Assembly (NCBI GenBank): GCA_021153185.1
Contig: JAGKTY010000005.1
Location: 1-64,000 of the forward strand
Direction of reading: 5' to 3'
From: Lachnospiraceae bacterium
GTDB taxonomy: Bacteria; Bacillota; Clostridia; Lachnospirales; Lachnospiraceae
Length of the DNA: 64,000 nucleotides
This document shows positions 36,581-45,329 of the stretch, piece by piece. The notes under the pieces were generated by a model. That model saw only the letters and a program-made list of their open reading frames with translations. It ran no database searches and was not told where the DNA came from. A program made the translations under genes and the position numbers. The stretch's first letter is position 1; every line of letters begins with the position of its first letter.

Positions 36581-37298
36581 GGAAATTAAAGACTACCGTC
36601 ATGAATTCAAATATTTAAGCACGGATCAGGCACTTTTGCTTTTGGAGCATCGCCTGCAGGGACTGATGGCGCTTGATGCGCATCTGACGGATTCGCACTA
36701 TGAAATCAGAAGCATTTATTTTGATGATATTTACAAGACATGCTACAGGCAGAACGAAGCGGGAACGGATCCGCGTTCAAAATACCGCATCAGAGCGTAT
36801 AATCATGACGATGGACTGATTTCCTTAGAAAAGAAAAGCAAAAAAAACGGGATGACCAGAAAGGAAAGTGCACGCCTGACGAGACAGCAGTATGAGCAAA
36901 TCATGGCAGGCGACTATCAGACGCTCCTTTGGGAATATACCGCCAAAGAAAACAGGACAAAGCAGGAAGAACTCATTCTTTCCTTTGTAACGCTTGCTTG
37001 CACAAGGCATTTCAGACCTGAGGTGATTGTCTGTTATGAGCGCACGCCTTACGTCGAAAAACAGGGAAATGTCCGCATTACCTTTGACCGGAATATTTCT
37101 TCCAGTGTGGATTTTGCCCATTTTTTTGACAAAGACTTGCAAAGGCTTCCGGTGCTTACAGCAGGAAGGGAACTGATGGAGGTCAAATATGATGAATTTT
37201 TGCCTGCGTATTTAAAAGAGGCACTCGCCTGCGGCAATCTTTCGCAGACCACATTTTCAAAGTATTATATTTGTAGACAAGAAAGGATACGAAGATGA
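36549..37298 (+). CDS. VTC-domain protein (polyphosphate polymerase-like)
   Basis: 249 residues that are one VTC domain. The basic tunnel residues are all visible: RHEFKYL near the start, the Arg/Lys run of PRSKYRIRAYN, EKKSKKNG with its E-x-K pattern, CYERTPY, VRITFDRNI, MEVKYDEFLP and the closing TTFSKYY. The eukaryotic Vtc4 enzyme polymerises ATP phosphate into polyphosphate; a bacterial VTC protein may do the same or handle other triphosphates. ATG 36549 follows GGAG by 7 bases; a TTG three bases earlier is in frame. It overlaps CotH (32 bases) and DUF4956 (4 bases). Confidence 0.88.
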   Translation: MHIFQNVQNNREIKDYRHEFKYLSTDQALLLLEHRLQGLMALDAHLTDSHYEIRSIYFDDIYKTCYRQNEAGTDPRSKYRIRAYNHDDGLISLEKKSKKNGMTRKESARLTRQQYEQIMAGDYQTLLWEYTAKENRTKQEELILSFVTLACTRHFRPEVIVCYERTPYVEKQGNVRITFDRNISSSVDFAHFFDKDLQRLPVLTAGRELMEVKYDEFLPAYLKEALACGNLSQTTFSKYYICRQERIRR

Positions 37299-37972
37299 AA
37301 ACGTTTGCAGACATCTTTAAAAAATCATTTTTACAGGCATTTGACAGCGGAAATATCACGACACAGACGATTTTGCTGACATTTTTCATTGTATGTGTGC
37401 TTGCTGCCTATATTTTTGTTGTGTATTATTTCGCATCAAAACGCACGTTTTATTCCAAAACGTTTAATATTTCGCTTGCGCTCATCGCGGTCATTACGGC
37501 GGGCATTATTCTTGCGATGCAAAGCAATCTTGTGATTTCCCTCGGTATGGTCGGTGCGCTTTCAATCGTTAGATTCCGTACGGCAGTCAAGGACCCGATG
37601 GACCTCATGTTTTTGTTTTGGTCGATCAGTGTCGGAATCATTTGCGGCGCCGGAATGTACAAGATTGCGGTTCTGATGTCCATCATTATTACGATTGGTC
37701 TCTTTGCACTTGAACTGACGGGCGTCGGTGTTGCAAGTGAGCTGCTCATTGTCAATGCAAACGATACAAAGACAATGAAAGCGGTGTTAGAGATTGTAAA
37801 AAAATACAGCAAGTATGCAAAGGTCAAATCAAAAAATACGTCGCAGGCAGGCGTCTCCGTGATCGTGGCGGTTAAGTCCAAGGATTCGGATGGACTGCTG
37901 GATGAAGTGCTGACGCTAGGCGGGGTTGTATCAGCGACATTGATGGCACATGACGGTGAAGTGATGTTATAA
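37295..37972 (+). CDS. DUF4956 family membrane protein
   Basis: 225 residues: about four transmembrane segments in the first ~150, then a small soluble domain. The loop GALSIVRFRTAVKDPMD is the family hallmark and resembles the MgtC-type GAxxIxRFR motif. The soluble end (~155-225) has a ferredoxin-like alternation of strands and helices. DUF4956 genes are often next to VTC genes; together they may form a membrane-associated polyphosphate or phosphate-sensing unit. It overlaps the VTC gene by ATGA. Confidence 0.85.
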   Translation: MKTFADIFKKSFLQAFDSGNITTQTILLTFFIVCVLAAYIFVVYYFASKRTFYSKTFNISLALIAVITAGIILAMQSNLVISLGMVGALSIVRFRTAVKDPMDLMFLFWSISVGIICGAGMYKIAVLMSIIITIGLFALELTGVGVASELLIVNANDTKTMKAVLEIVKKYSKYAKVKSKNTSQAGVSVIVAVKSKDSDGLLDEVLTLGGVVSATLMAHDGEVML

Positions 37973-37991
37973 AAAAGTGGAGGATAATGCG

Positions 37992-38723
37992 ATGAGTATG
38001 ACAGTTGTAATCACAATGGCGGGACTTGGTTCGAGATTCCGCAAGGCAGGATATACGGTTCCGAAGTATCAGATTCCGGCGTTCGACAAAACGTTGTTTG
38101 AGTGGTCTATGGAGAGCTTAAAGGGATATGAGAAGGCTGCGTCCAAATATATCTTTATCGTCCGCAAGGAAGATGAGGCGGGCAGATTCATCAAAGATAC
38201 TTGTGCAAAAATCGGCATTACCGATGTGGATGTTGTGGAGATCGATTATCTGACAGACGGACAGGCAACGACAGCCATGCTTGGCGCTGACTACTGGGAT
38301 AAATCGACTGAACTCATGATTTATAATATCGACACATACGTGGAAGCGTATGAGATGAAGTATGAAGATATCGCAGGCGATGGATATGTTCCATGCTTCC
38401 ACGCACCGGGAGACCATTGGAGCTTTGTAAAGCTGGATGAAAACGGAAAAGCGGTTGAAGTGCGTGAAAAGGTCAGAATTTCCGATAACTGTACACTTGG
38501 CGCATACTATTTCAAGACATGCGGACTGTATGAGGAGTTGTACAATGCCTATTACAGCTCAAGTGAAACGCTGGAAAAAGGTGAGAAATACGTGGCACCG
38601 CTTTACAATTATATGATTGAGCAGGGAATGGATGTCAGAATCAGCATTGTGGATTTCGATAAAGTGCATGTTCTTGGCACGCCGGAAGAACTCGATGAAT
38701 TCCTGAAAACATATCAGAAATAA
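37992..38723 (+). CDS. Sugar-phosphate nucleotidyltransferase-like protein
   Basis: 243 residues of the NTP-transferase fold. The start VITMAGLGSRFRKAGY is a variant of the GGxGxR nucleotide loop, KYQIPAFDKTLFEWS follows, and IYNIDTYVE gives the metal Asp. It is shorter than RfbA and has no acyltransferase repeat. ATG 37992 lies 8 bases after GGAGG; an upstream in-frame GTG at 37977 overlaps that site. With the kinase-like and HAD genes it could form a kinase/phosphatase/nucleotidyltransferase route to an activated NDP-linked group for glycan decoration. This is inference. Confidence 0.82.
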   Translation: MSMTVVITMAGLGSRFRKAGYTVPKYQIPAFDKTLFEWSMESLKGYEKAASKYIFIVRKEDEAGRFIKDTCAKIGITDVDVVEIDYLTDGQATTAMLGADYWDKSTELMIYNIDTYVEAYEMKYEDIAGDGYVPCFHAPGDHWSFVKLDENGKAVEVREKVRISDNCTLGAYYFKTCGLYEELYNAYYSSSETLEKGEKYVAPLYNYMIEQGMDVRISIVDFDKVHVLGTPEELDEFLKTYQK

Positions 38724-38754
38724 CAAAGACTTTGATAGAGAGAACGAGCTGCGT

Positions 38755-40419
38755 ATGGAACGAATAAAACAAAAACTTGGAAAACTGAATAAGGTTTGTG
38801 TGATCATCTCGTGCATCCATTGGCTGCTTAGCTTCTTTACGGACAGATTGATATTTTCGTATGTCGCATTTGATTTTCATGAGACCATTTTGGCACTCAA
38901 ATCGATTGTTATGCTTTTGGCAAAATTTGTTTTTTTTCCTGTTTTAATTGTGTTTTGGCAATTGATTTATTGGCTGATCAAAAAAGCGGACAGAAGATTT
39001 GTCCGCTTCTTTGTGATTTACGGAGCCATTCAAATCATGCTGCTTTTGCTTACGTGGCCGGGAATCTGGCGGATCGATGAATTCGGAATCCTAAGTAGTG
39101 CATGTAAGCTACATCCGTTTTTCTGGCAAAATTATATAACAAGTGTATTTTATATATACGCGCTGATGCTTGTGCCGGTTCCTGCAGGGGTCATTATGGC
39201 GCAGATGTTTGTTAATTCCCTGATTGCGGCCTATATCGCATCACATACCGAGCAGTTGCTTTGGGAGCGTACGTCAAAATGGGGCTATTTGTTATTGCTT
39301 CCGTTTTTGTTTTTCCCGGTACTCGATTCCAATTTGTATCCGATGCGTATGAGTGTGTATGCCTTTTTGGAATTGTATGTGTTGTTTTTGATTTTTGAAC
39401 TGTTTGAAGCAAAGAAGCATATGGCTGCAGCTAAACGGCCGCAAATGACGGAAGCTGTTTGCGGAAAAGGAGCAGATATCACAAAGCTGGTGCAGGTTGT
39501 CCTCTTTGGTGCAATCGTAGCGGTGTGGAGGACGGAAGGAATTTATTATTTGGCAATACTGCCAATTTTAATCACGATTATATTTTGGAACGATAGAAAG
39601 AGGGCGTGGTTTCGGAATGTTGTGATAAGTTTTTGCGCCCTGACGCTTCTGCTGTTTGGCGTGCAGGCTGTCGGAGGGCGCCTCACAAGTGGTAATTCCT
39701 ATGATTTGACGAGTGTCGTGCTTCCGGTTGTCCCACTTATAGAGCGCGCATATGAAGAGGATTCCGCAGAGGCAGAGCAGCTGCTTGCGCAGATTGACAA
39801 AGTGCTTTCTGTTGAGGAAGCATACAAGGGTGCGAAGGCCGGAAAGAACGGAATCAGCCTATTTTGGTCAAATGAAAAATTTATACGCGATTATACAAAT
39901 GAAGAATATGCTGCGTTTAAACACGCGTTCTATCAGCTTGTGCTCCGGTATCCGGGCACATTTCTTAAGGAGCGTATGACATGCTTTGCAGAGTCGACAA
40001 CACTGCTTGATAATACGACAGAACTTTTTACAAAAGAAGGAAATCAAAATTATGATACGTTCCGTACGTATCCGCTTTCGGGGCCGATTCACAATGGAAT
40101 AAGAACATCTGTTATTAAAATGTTGGAATTGCGAAGCGCTGAGGATTATAACAAGACGCTCACAGCATACGGTATCGTATACAGCCATATCATTCCGATT
40201 GTGCTTCTGGTTGCTGCTATCATCATTTGCCTTGTGAAAAAACGTGGCATATACAGCATGCTTTTGCTGGCTCCGTGCTGTAAGGTGCCACTCATTTTTC
40301 TGACGGCGCCGTCGAGATTGTTTATGTATTATTATTCCGTATATTTGATCGGATGGGTTGTCGCAATCTATGGCGTGACCGCAGTTGTATGTAAGCGTAG
40401 GAGGATGAGACATGAGTAA
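38755..40419 (+). CDS. Polytopic membrane protein of unknown function in the glycan locus
   Basis: 554 residues with about ten to eleven transmembrane segments and one outside loop of ~130 residues (~330-460). The loop after the third segment, TWPGIWRIDEFGI, has acidic residues like those of GT-C enzymes or membrane acyl/sugar transferases, and the protein resembles large uncharacterised membrane families of Firmicutes surface loci such as DUF6020. I do not recognise a catalytic motif with certainty. It overlaps the next GT2 gene by 8 bases, which supports a role in the same pathway. Confidence 0.65.
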   Translation: MERIKQKLGKLNKVCVIISCIHWLLSFFTDRLIFSYVAFDFHETILALKSIVMLLAKFVFFPVLIVFWQLIYWLIKKADRRFVRFFVIYGAIQIMLLLLTWPGIWRIDEFGILSSACKLHPFFWQNYITSVFYIYALMLVPVPAGVIMAQMFVNSLIAAYIASHTEQLLWERTSKWGYLLLLPFLFFPVLDSNLYPMRMSVYAFLELYVLFLIFELFEAKKHMAAAKRPQMTEAVCGKGADITKLVQVVLFGAIVAVWRTEGIYYLAILPILITIIFWNDRKRAWFRNVVISFCALTLLLFGVQAVGGRLTSGNSYDLTSVVLPVVPLIERAYEEDSAEAEQLLAQIDKVLSVEEAYKGAKAGKNGISLFWSNEKFIRDYTNEEYAAFKHAFYQLVLRYPGTFLKERMTCFAESTTLLDNTTELFTKEGNQNYDTFRTYPLSGPIHNGIRTSVIKMLELRSAEDYNKTLTAYGIVYSHIIPIVLLVAAIIICLVKKRGIYSMLLLAPCCKVPLIFLTAPSRLFMYYYSVYLIGWVVAIYGVTAVVCKRRRMRHE

Positions 40420-41644
40420 GCTTTCGCGTACAATATCTTATTTTAAGCGAAATGGTGTCGTTCCAACCATCTATGCAATCCTGGAGCGGACCGATAAAAA
40501 GCATATGGACCACTTTTCCCTTTTGGCCAAAGCCTATACGGGCCGGGAGACAATTTCGGAGCGCGAAAAAATAAAGCAGAGAGAAGCGGTTTTTACCAAA
40601 AATCTCAAGTTCAGTATTGTCGTTCCGGCATATGAGACAAACGAAAGCTATCTGCGCGCGATGATTGAAAGTGTTCTTTCGCAGACGTATGAAAATTTTG
40701 AACTGGTGATAGCCGATGCAAGCATTTCGCAAATCGTCCGGACGGTTGTCGAAAGCTATTCCGATACGCGCATGAAGTATCTTTATCTTGCGCAAAATAA
40801 AGGTATCTCTGCAAATACGAATGAGGCGCTTAAGGCGGCAAGCGGTGATTATATCGGACTGCTTGACCATGATGATCTGCTGACGGAAGATGCGTTATAT
40901 GAGATGGCGCTGTATTTGGAGCAGGAGGAGGCCATTTTTGTCTATTCGGATGAAGATAAAATGGATGGGGCGGGAATGCGGTTTTTTGAACCGAATTTTA
41001 AGCCTGATTTCAACCTGGATTATTTGATGACGAACAATTATATTTGTCATTTTCTTGTGATGAAAGCGGATGTGATGAAGCAGCTTATGGTTCGGCCGGA
41101 TATGGATGGGGCGCAGGATTACGACCTCATTTTGCGTGCTGTTCTTTATGGTATGCGACGTGGGGAGGAACATTTCGGACATGTTTCCAAAATACTGTAT
41201 CACTGGAGATGTCACCAGGCATCTACGGCCGATAATCCGGAGAGTAAGCGTTACGCGTATGAAGCGGGGCTAAGGGCACTGCAGGAGTTTATTGACGCAC
41301 TTGGGTGGAAGGCGACGGCAACGCACACAAGACACCTCGGATTTTATCATGTGACATACGCAGGCGATATTTTTGAGCAGCGTCCTGATGTGGCGGCAAT
41401 CGGCGGTAATTTGTATCATGGAAACCGGATTGTGAAATCGCCCAAATGGAAGGGCGAGCCGTTATTTAACGGAATGCATAAGCGCTACACGGGGTATTTG
41501 CACCGCGCTGCCATGTATATGGATGTGGATGCGCTTGTGCCGGAGTGTATGCGCCAAAGAGAGAATCTCGGCATGACGGTAGAGGAAGCAAAACAGAAAG
41601 GAATGCGGCTCTTATATGATCCGCACATGTCAAGAAACGATTGA
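40412..41644 (+). CDS. GT2 family glycosyltransferase
   Basis: 410 residues. After ~68 leading residues comes a complete GT2 domain: IVVPAYET, IADAS, LDHDDLL, YSDEDKMDG, PNFKPDFNLD and AQDYDLILR, the same type as the first domains of the 12099 and 27248 enzymes. A following ~100-residue tail keeps only parts of a second GT2 domain. Soluble. It overlaps its neighbours by 8 bases (upstream) and 1 base (TGATG, downstream). Probably adds one sugar of the repeat unit. Confidence 0.88.
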   Translation: MSKLSRTISYFKRNGVVPTIYAILERTDKKHMDHFSLLAKAYTGRETISEREKIKQREAVFTKNLKFSIVVPAYETNESYLRAMIESVLSQTYENFELVIADASISQIVRTVVESYSDTRMKYLYLAQNKGISANTNEALKAASGDYIGLLDHDDLLTEDALYEMALYLEQEEAIFVYSDEDKMDGAGMRFFEPNFKPDFNLDYLMTNNYICHFLVMKADVMKQLMVRPDMDGAQDYDLILRAVLYGMRRGEEHFGHVSKILYHWRCHQASTADNPESKRYAYEAGLRALQEFIDALGWKATATHTRHLGFYHVTYAGDIFEQRPDVAAIGGNLYHGNRIVKSPKWKGEPLFNGMHKRYTGYLHRAAMYMDVDALVPECMRQRENLGMTVEEAKQKGMRLLYDPHMSRND

Positions 41645-42651
41645 TGAAAACGACAGTTGTCATACCAAATTACAATGGAAAAGAATACTTGTGGGATTGT
41701 CTTTCCTTTTTGAAGCGCTCTTATGTGGATGATCCGAAGCATGCAGGCAATGAACTTCTCTGTGAAAGACATACTTTCGACACAATTGTGGTAGATAATG
41801 GCTCTACAGACGGAAGCATCGAAATGCTCCGCAAAGAATTTCCGAAGGTAACAGTCATAGCACTTTCGGAAAATACGGGGTTTGCAAATGCCGTCAATGT
41901 CGGCATCAAAGCGGCAAAGACGCCGTATGTGTTTTTGCTCAACAATGATACTAAAATTGACGCAGGGTGTGTCTCTAAGCTGGAGCAGGCGATGGATAAG
42001 CGTCCCGATTACTTTAGCATCGGTGCCAAAATGCTCTCCATGCAGCGCCCGGAGGAGATTGATGACGCCGGGGATTTGTACTGTGCACTCGGATGGGCAT
42101 TTGCGCTCGGAAAAGGGTCGGATTCGTCATTTTACGAAAAGGACTATGATGTCTTTGCGGCATGTGCCGGAGCGGCAATTTACCGGAGGGACGTATTTGA
42201 ACAAATCGGCTATTTTGATGAGAATCATTTTGCATATCTCGAAGATATTGACATTGGATGGCGTGCGCTCATTTATGGATACAAAAACGGCTATTTGCAC
42301 GATGCCATCGTGTATCATGCAGGAAGCGGCAGCAGTGGGTCGCGCTATAACGCGTTTAAGGTCACATTGTCGAGCCGCAACAGCACATATCTGATCCGCA
42401 AAAATATGCCTCTTTTGCAGCGCATTCTGAATTTGCCGTTTCTGATGCTCGGTTTTTTGATCAAATGGCTGTTCTTTGTCAAAAAGGGATTTGGGCTGCT
42501 TTATATAAAAGGGTTGTTTGCAGGAATCAGACTGAGTCTGACTGAGCAGGGAAAGCGCAAAAAAGTGCGGTTTCAGGCAAGGCATTTGAAACAGTACTGC
42601 ATCATACAGGGGATGCTGTGGCTCAATATGCTTAGGCGGATTACCGGATAG
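41644..42651 (+). CDS. GT2 family glycosyltransferase, rhamnosyltransferase-like
   Basis: 335 residues starting at the ATG of a TGATG stop/start overlap. Motifs are VVIPNYNG, VDNGSTDGS, NTGFANAVN, LLNNDTKI and YLEDIDIGWR, as in WbbL-type rhamnosyltransferases. A hydrophobic stretch near residues 265-285 may attach it to the membrane. It ends the long operon before the promoter at 42690. Confidence 0.88.
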   Translation: MKTTVVIPNYNGKEYLWDCLSFLKRSYVDDPKHAGNELLCERHTFDTIVVDNGSTDGSIEMLRKEFPKVTVIALSENTGFANAVNVGIKAAKTPYVFLLNNDTKIDAGCVSKLEQAMDKRPDYFSIGAKMLSMQRPEEIDDAGDLYCALGWAFALGKGSDSSFYEKDYDVFAACAGAAIYRRDVFEQIGYFDENHFAYLEDIDIGWRALIYGYKNGYLHDAIVYHAGSGSSGSRYNAFKVTLSSRNSTYLIRKNMPLLQRILNLPFLMLGFLIKWLFFVKKGFGLLYIKGLFAGIRLSLTEQGKRKKVRFQARHLKQYCIIQGMLWLNMLRRITG

Positions 42652-42689
42652 GTTCAAACACTATATATACGATGTGGATGGCAAAAAAC

Positions 42690-42718
42690 TTGCTCTTTTT
42701 GTCTAAATAGGGTAAAAT
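42690..42718 (+). promoter_or_regulatory. Internal sigma-A promoter before the sugar phosphotransferase gene
   Basis: TTGCTC, 17 bases, TAAAAT in the 96-base gap after the GT2 gene, 29 bases before the GTG at 42748. The -10 is a five-of-six match. Confidence 0.55.
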
Positions 42719-42747
42719 ATACCACATGTAAAGATAGGTGAAAAATT

Positions 42748-44148
42748 GTGATTAAAGATAACCAAAAATACTTTAACAGAGCACATGTATTAATGGACGC
42801 CCTGATCACGGTCATCAGTTATTCGATTGCGTGGGTCATCAGGTTCATTATTGTGCCGGATCCGACAGCAGGTGCGCTTGGACCGGAAATCTATTTTTCA
42901 GCGCTTTTCCTTGTTGTTCCGGGTTATTTATTGTTGAATTATATGGCCAATATGTACTCGTCCAAACGATATGCATCGATTGAACGGGACGTGTATGGCG
43001 TTGTGCAAAGCAATGTGATCCTCATGATCATATTCCTTTCCAGCCTTTACATGATTGATCAGAAGTATTTCTCGAGATCGCTGATCATCATGTTCTGCGT
43101 GATTAATATTTTCCTTGGCTCACTTGCGAGAGCGGTTGTGCGTAAGACACTGCGCACGATGCGCAAAAAGGGGTACAATGTCAAATATGTACTTTTGGTA
43201 GGATATTCAAGAGCGGCAGAGGAATATATTGACCGCATACAGGCCAATCCGCAGTGGGGATATGTCGTTCGCGGTATTTTGGATGACAAAATTCCGAGAG
43301 GTACGCTGTATAAGGGTGTCAAGGTCATCGGCAGAATTGACAACCTTCTCATTATTTTGCCGGAAAATAAGCTCGATGAGATTGCAATTACGTTAGCACT
43401 TGAGGATTACGATATTCTGGAGGAAATCGTTCAGCTGTGCGAAAAGAGTGGTGTTCACACGAAGTTTATACCGGATTACAACAGTGTCATTCCGAGTAAG
43501 CCGTATACGGAGGACTTGAATGGTCTGCCGGTCATTAATATCAGACATATTCCGCTTTCCAATACGCTCAATTCCATTGCAAAGCGTATTGTTGATATGG
43601 TTGGTGGCATTTTTTGTATCATTCTCTTTTCTCCGGTTATGCTGTTTGCAGCGATTGCAATTAAGGTGTCAAGTCCGGGCCCGGTTATTTTCAAGCAGGA
43701 GCGCGTGGGACTGCATAATAAGCCGTTTCGGATTTACAAATTCCGGACGATGGAGATGCAAAAACCAAAAGCGGAGCAGAAGGCCTGGACGTCAAAGGAT
43801 GACCCGCGTGTCACCAAAATCGGAAGGTTTCTTCGAAAGACAAGCATTGATGAAATGCCGCAGTTTTTCAATGTGTTAAAGGGAGATATGAGTCTGGTCG
43901 GACCAAGACCGGAGAGGCCGTACTTTGTTGAGAAGTTTAAAGAAGAGATACCGCGGTATATGATTAAGCATCAAGTCAGACCCGGCATTACAGGATGGGC
44001 GCAGGTGAACGGCTATCGTGGTGATACATCCATCCGCAAGCGAATTGACTGTGATTTGTATTACATTGAGAATTGGACGATGGGACTGGATATCAAAATT
44101 TTGTTCCTGACAATTTTTAAGGGATTTATCAACAAAAACGCATATTAG
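42748..44148 (+). CDS. Undecaprenyl-phosphate sugar phosphotransferase (priming enzyme)
   Basis: 466 residues: four to five N-terminal membrane segments, a CoA_binding_3-like Rossmann region (~130-250, LLVGYSRAAEEY), another membrane segment near 285 and the C-terminal bacterial sugar transferase domain. Conserved parts include FKQERVG, YKFRTM, TSIDEMPQFFNVL, SLVGPRPERP and RPGITGWAQVNGYRG. It transfers a sugar-1-phosphate from an NDP-sugar to undecaprenyl phosphate, starting glycan assembly on the inner face. GTG start with AGGTG upstream. It has its own promoter, so priming can be controlled apart from chain building. Confidence 0.93.
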   Translation: MIKDNQKYFNRAHVLMDALITVISYSIAWVIRFIIVPDPTAGALGPEIYFSALFLVVPGYLLLNYMANMYSSKRYASIERDVYGVVQSNVILMIIFLSSLYMIDQKYFSRSLIIMFCVINIFLGSLARAVVRKTLRTMRKKGYNVKYVLLVGYSRAAEEYIDRIQANPQWGYVVRGILDDKIPRGTLYKGVKVIGRIDNLLIILPENKLDEIAITLALEDYDILEEIVQLCEKSGVHTKFIPDYNSVIPSKPYTEDLNGLPVINIRHIPLSNTLNSIAKRIVDMVGGIFCIILFSPVMLFAAIAIKVSSPGPVIFKQERVGLHNKPFRIYKFRTMEMQKPKAEQKAWTSKDDPRVTKIGRFLRKTSIDEMPQFFNVLKGDMSLVGPRPERPYFVEKFKEEIPRYMIKHQVRPGITGWAQVNGYRGDTSIRKRIDCDLYYIENWTMGLDIKILFLTIFKGFINKNAY

Positions 44149-44171
44149 GAAAGGTAGATAAGGGTTTTATC

Positions 44172-45287
44172 ATGGCAACAAACAAACCGAAAAAAAGAAT
44201 GACAAAGGCAGAGAGGGCAAAGAGAAAACGCAGACGAATTGCATTGTTCGCGGTGGAAGCACTGCTTCTTGTTGTTCTTGTTGTTGCGCTCTATTTTGTG
44301 TCAAAATACAACAAAATGGACCGCGTGGAAATCAACGAAGAAGACATTGTGATGAATGAGCAGGCTGTTCCGGAAACAGTCGATGAGGAACAGATTGAGA
44401 CGAATCAGGGCCTTGGTAACCATATGGACAAATATTGGAACATTGCGCTCTTCGGTGTGGATTCCAGAAAGGGAAGTCTTGGTAAAGGCACCTTATCTGA
44501 TACGATTATCATTGCATCCATCAACAAAGAAACAAAGGATGTGAGACTTGCAAGTATTTACCGTGATACGTATCTGAACATCGGAAATGATACGTATACA
44601 AAGGCCAATGCGGCATATGCAAAGGGCGGTCCGGTACAGGCCATCAACATGATTAATATGAACTTTGATATGAATATTACAGACTATGCCACAGTCGGAT
44701 GGGCCGGTGTTGCCGATACAATTGATGCACTCGGCGGTGTGGAGATTGATGTTGACAGCGCAGAGATTACGCATCTGAATAACTATCAGGTGGAGACATC
44801 CAAATCGCTTGGCAGAAGCTATAAACAGGTGACGAGCACAGGTCTTCAGACGCTTGACGGCATTCAGGCGGTTTCTTATTGCCGTATCCGTTATACGGAG
44901 GGTGATGATTTCAAACGTACAGAGCGTCAGAGAGAAGTGATTCAGGCAATCATCAACAAAGCGAAAGCTTCTTCACCGACAGCACTTAACAGTGCGGCCA
45001 ATAATATTTTTGACGAGGTTTCGACATCTCTTTCTTTATCAGAAATTCTCAGTCTGATTAGCGATGTTGCTTCATACAATATTGTTGAGACAACGGGTGT
45101 GCCGTTTGAGGAATATCGTCAGACCGGCAGTGTTGGAAAATCAGGAAGCTGTGTTATTCCTGTAACACTCGAAGACAGTGTACTCAAACTGCATCAATTC
45201 CTGTTTGACGGAGCGCCTGATTACACACCTTCAGAGAGCGTTAAGACATACAGCCAAAAGGTGGCATCTGATACAGGCAAATATTAG
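44172..45287 (+). CDS. LytR-CpsA-Psr (LCP) family glycan-peptidoglycan ligase
   Basis: 371 residues. A very basic start (KKRMTKAERAKRKRRR) precedes one membrane segment (~26-44), giving an outside catalytic domain. LCP hallmarks are LFGVDSRKGS, LSDTIIIASIN, the Arg of ASIYRDTYLNI, and later CRIRYTEGDDFKRTERQREV with its Arg pairs. LCP enzymes move lipid-linked glycans onto peptidoglycan MurNAc. Its place directly after the priming enzyme points to wall attachment of the glycan made here. It is followed by a terminator-like hairpin. Confidence 0.93.
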   Translation: MATNKPKKRMTKAERAKRKRRRIALFAVEALLLVVLVVALYFVSKYNKMDRVEINEEDIVMNEQAVPETVDEEQIETNQGLGNHMDKYWNIALFGVDSRKGSLGKGTLSDTIIIASINKETKDVRLASIYRDTYLNIGNDTYTKANAAYAKGGPVQAINMINMNFDMNITDYATVGWAGVADTIDALGGVEIDVDSAEITHLNNYQVETSKSLGRSYKQVTSTGLQTLDGIQAVSYCRIRYTEGDDFKRTERQREVIQAIINKAKASSPTALNSAANNIFDEVSTSLSLSEILSLISDVASYNIVETTGVPFEEYRQTGSVGKSGSCVIPVTLEDSVLKLHQFLFDGAPDYTPSESVKTYSQKVASDTGKY

Positions 45288-45298
45288 GAAAGGCAAGA

Positions 45299-45321
45299 GG
45301 GACCGGTTTTGGTCCCTTTTT
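45299..45321 (+). terminator. Short terminator-like hairpin after the LCP gene
   Basis: GGGACC pairs with GGTCCC around a GGTTTT loop and is followed by five T residues. The stem is short, so termination may be partial. It overlaps the possible start region of the next gene. Confidence 0.65.
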
Positions 45322-45329
45322 ACAGTACC

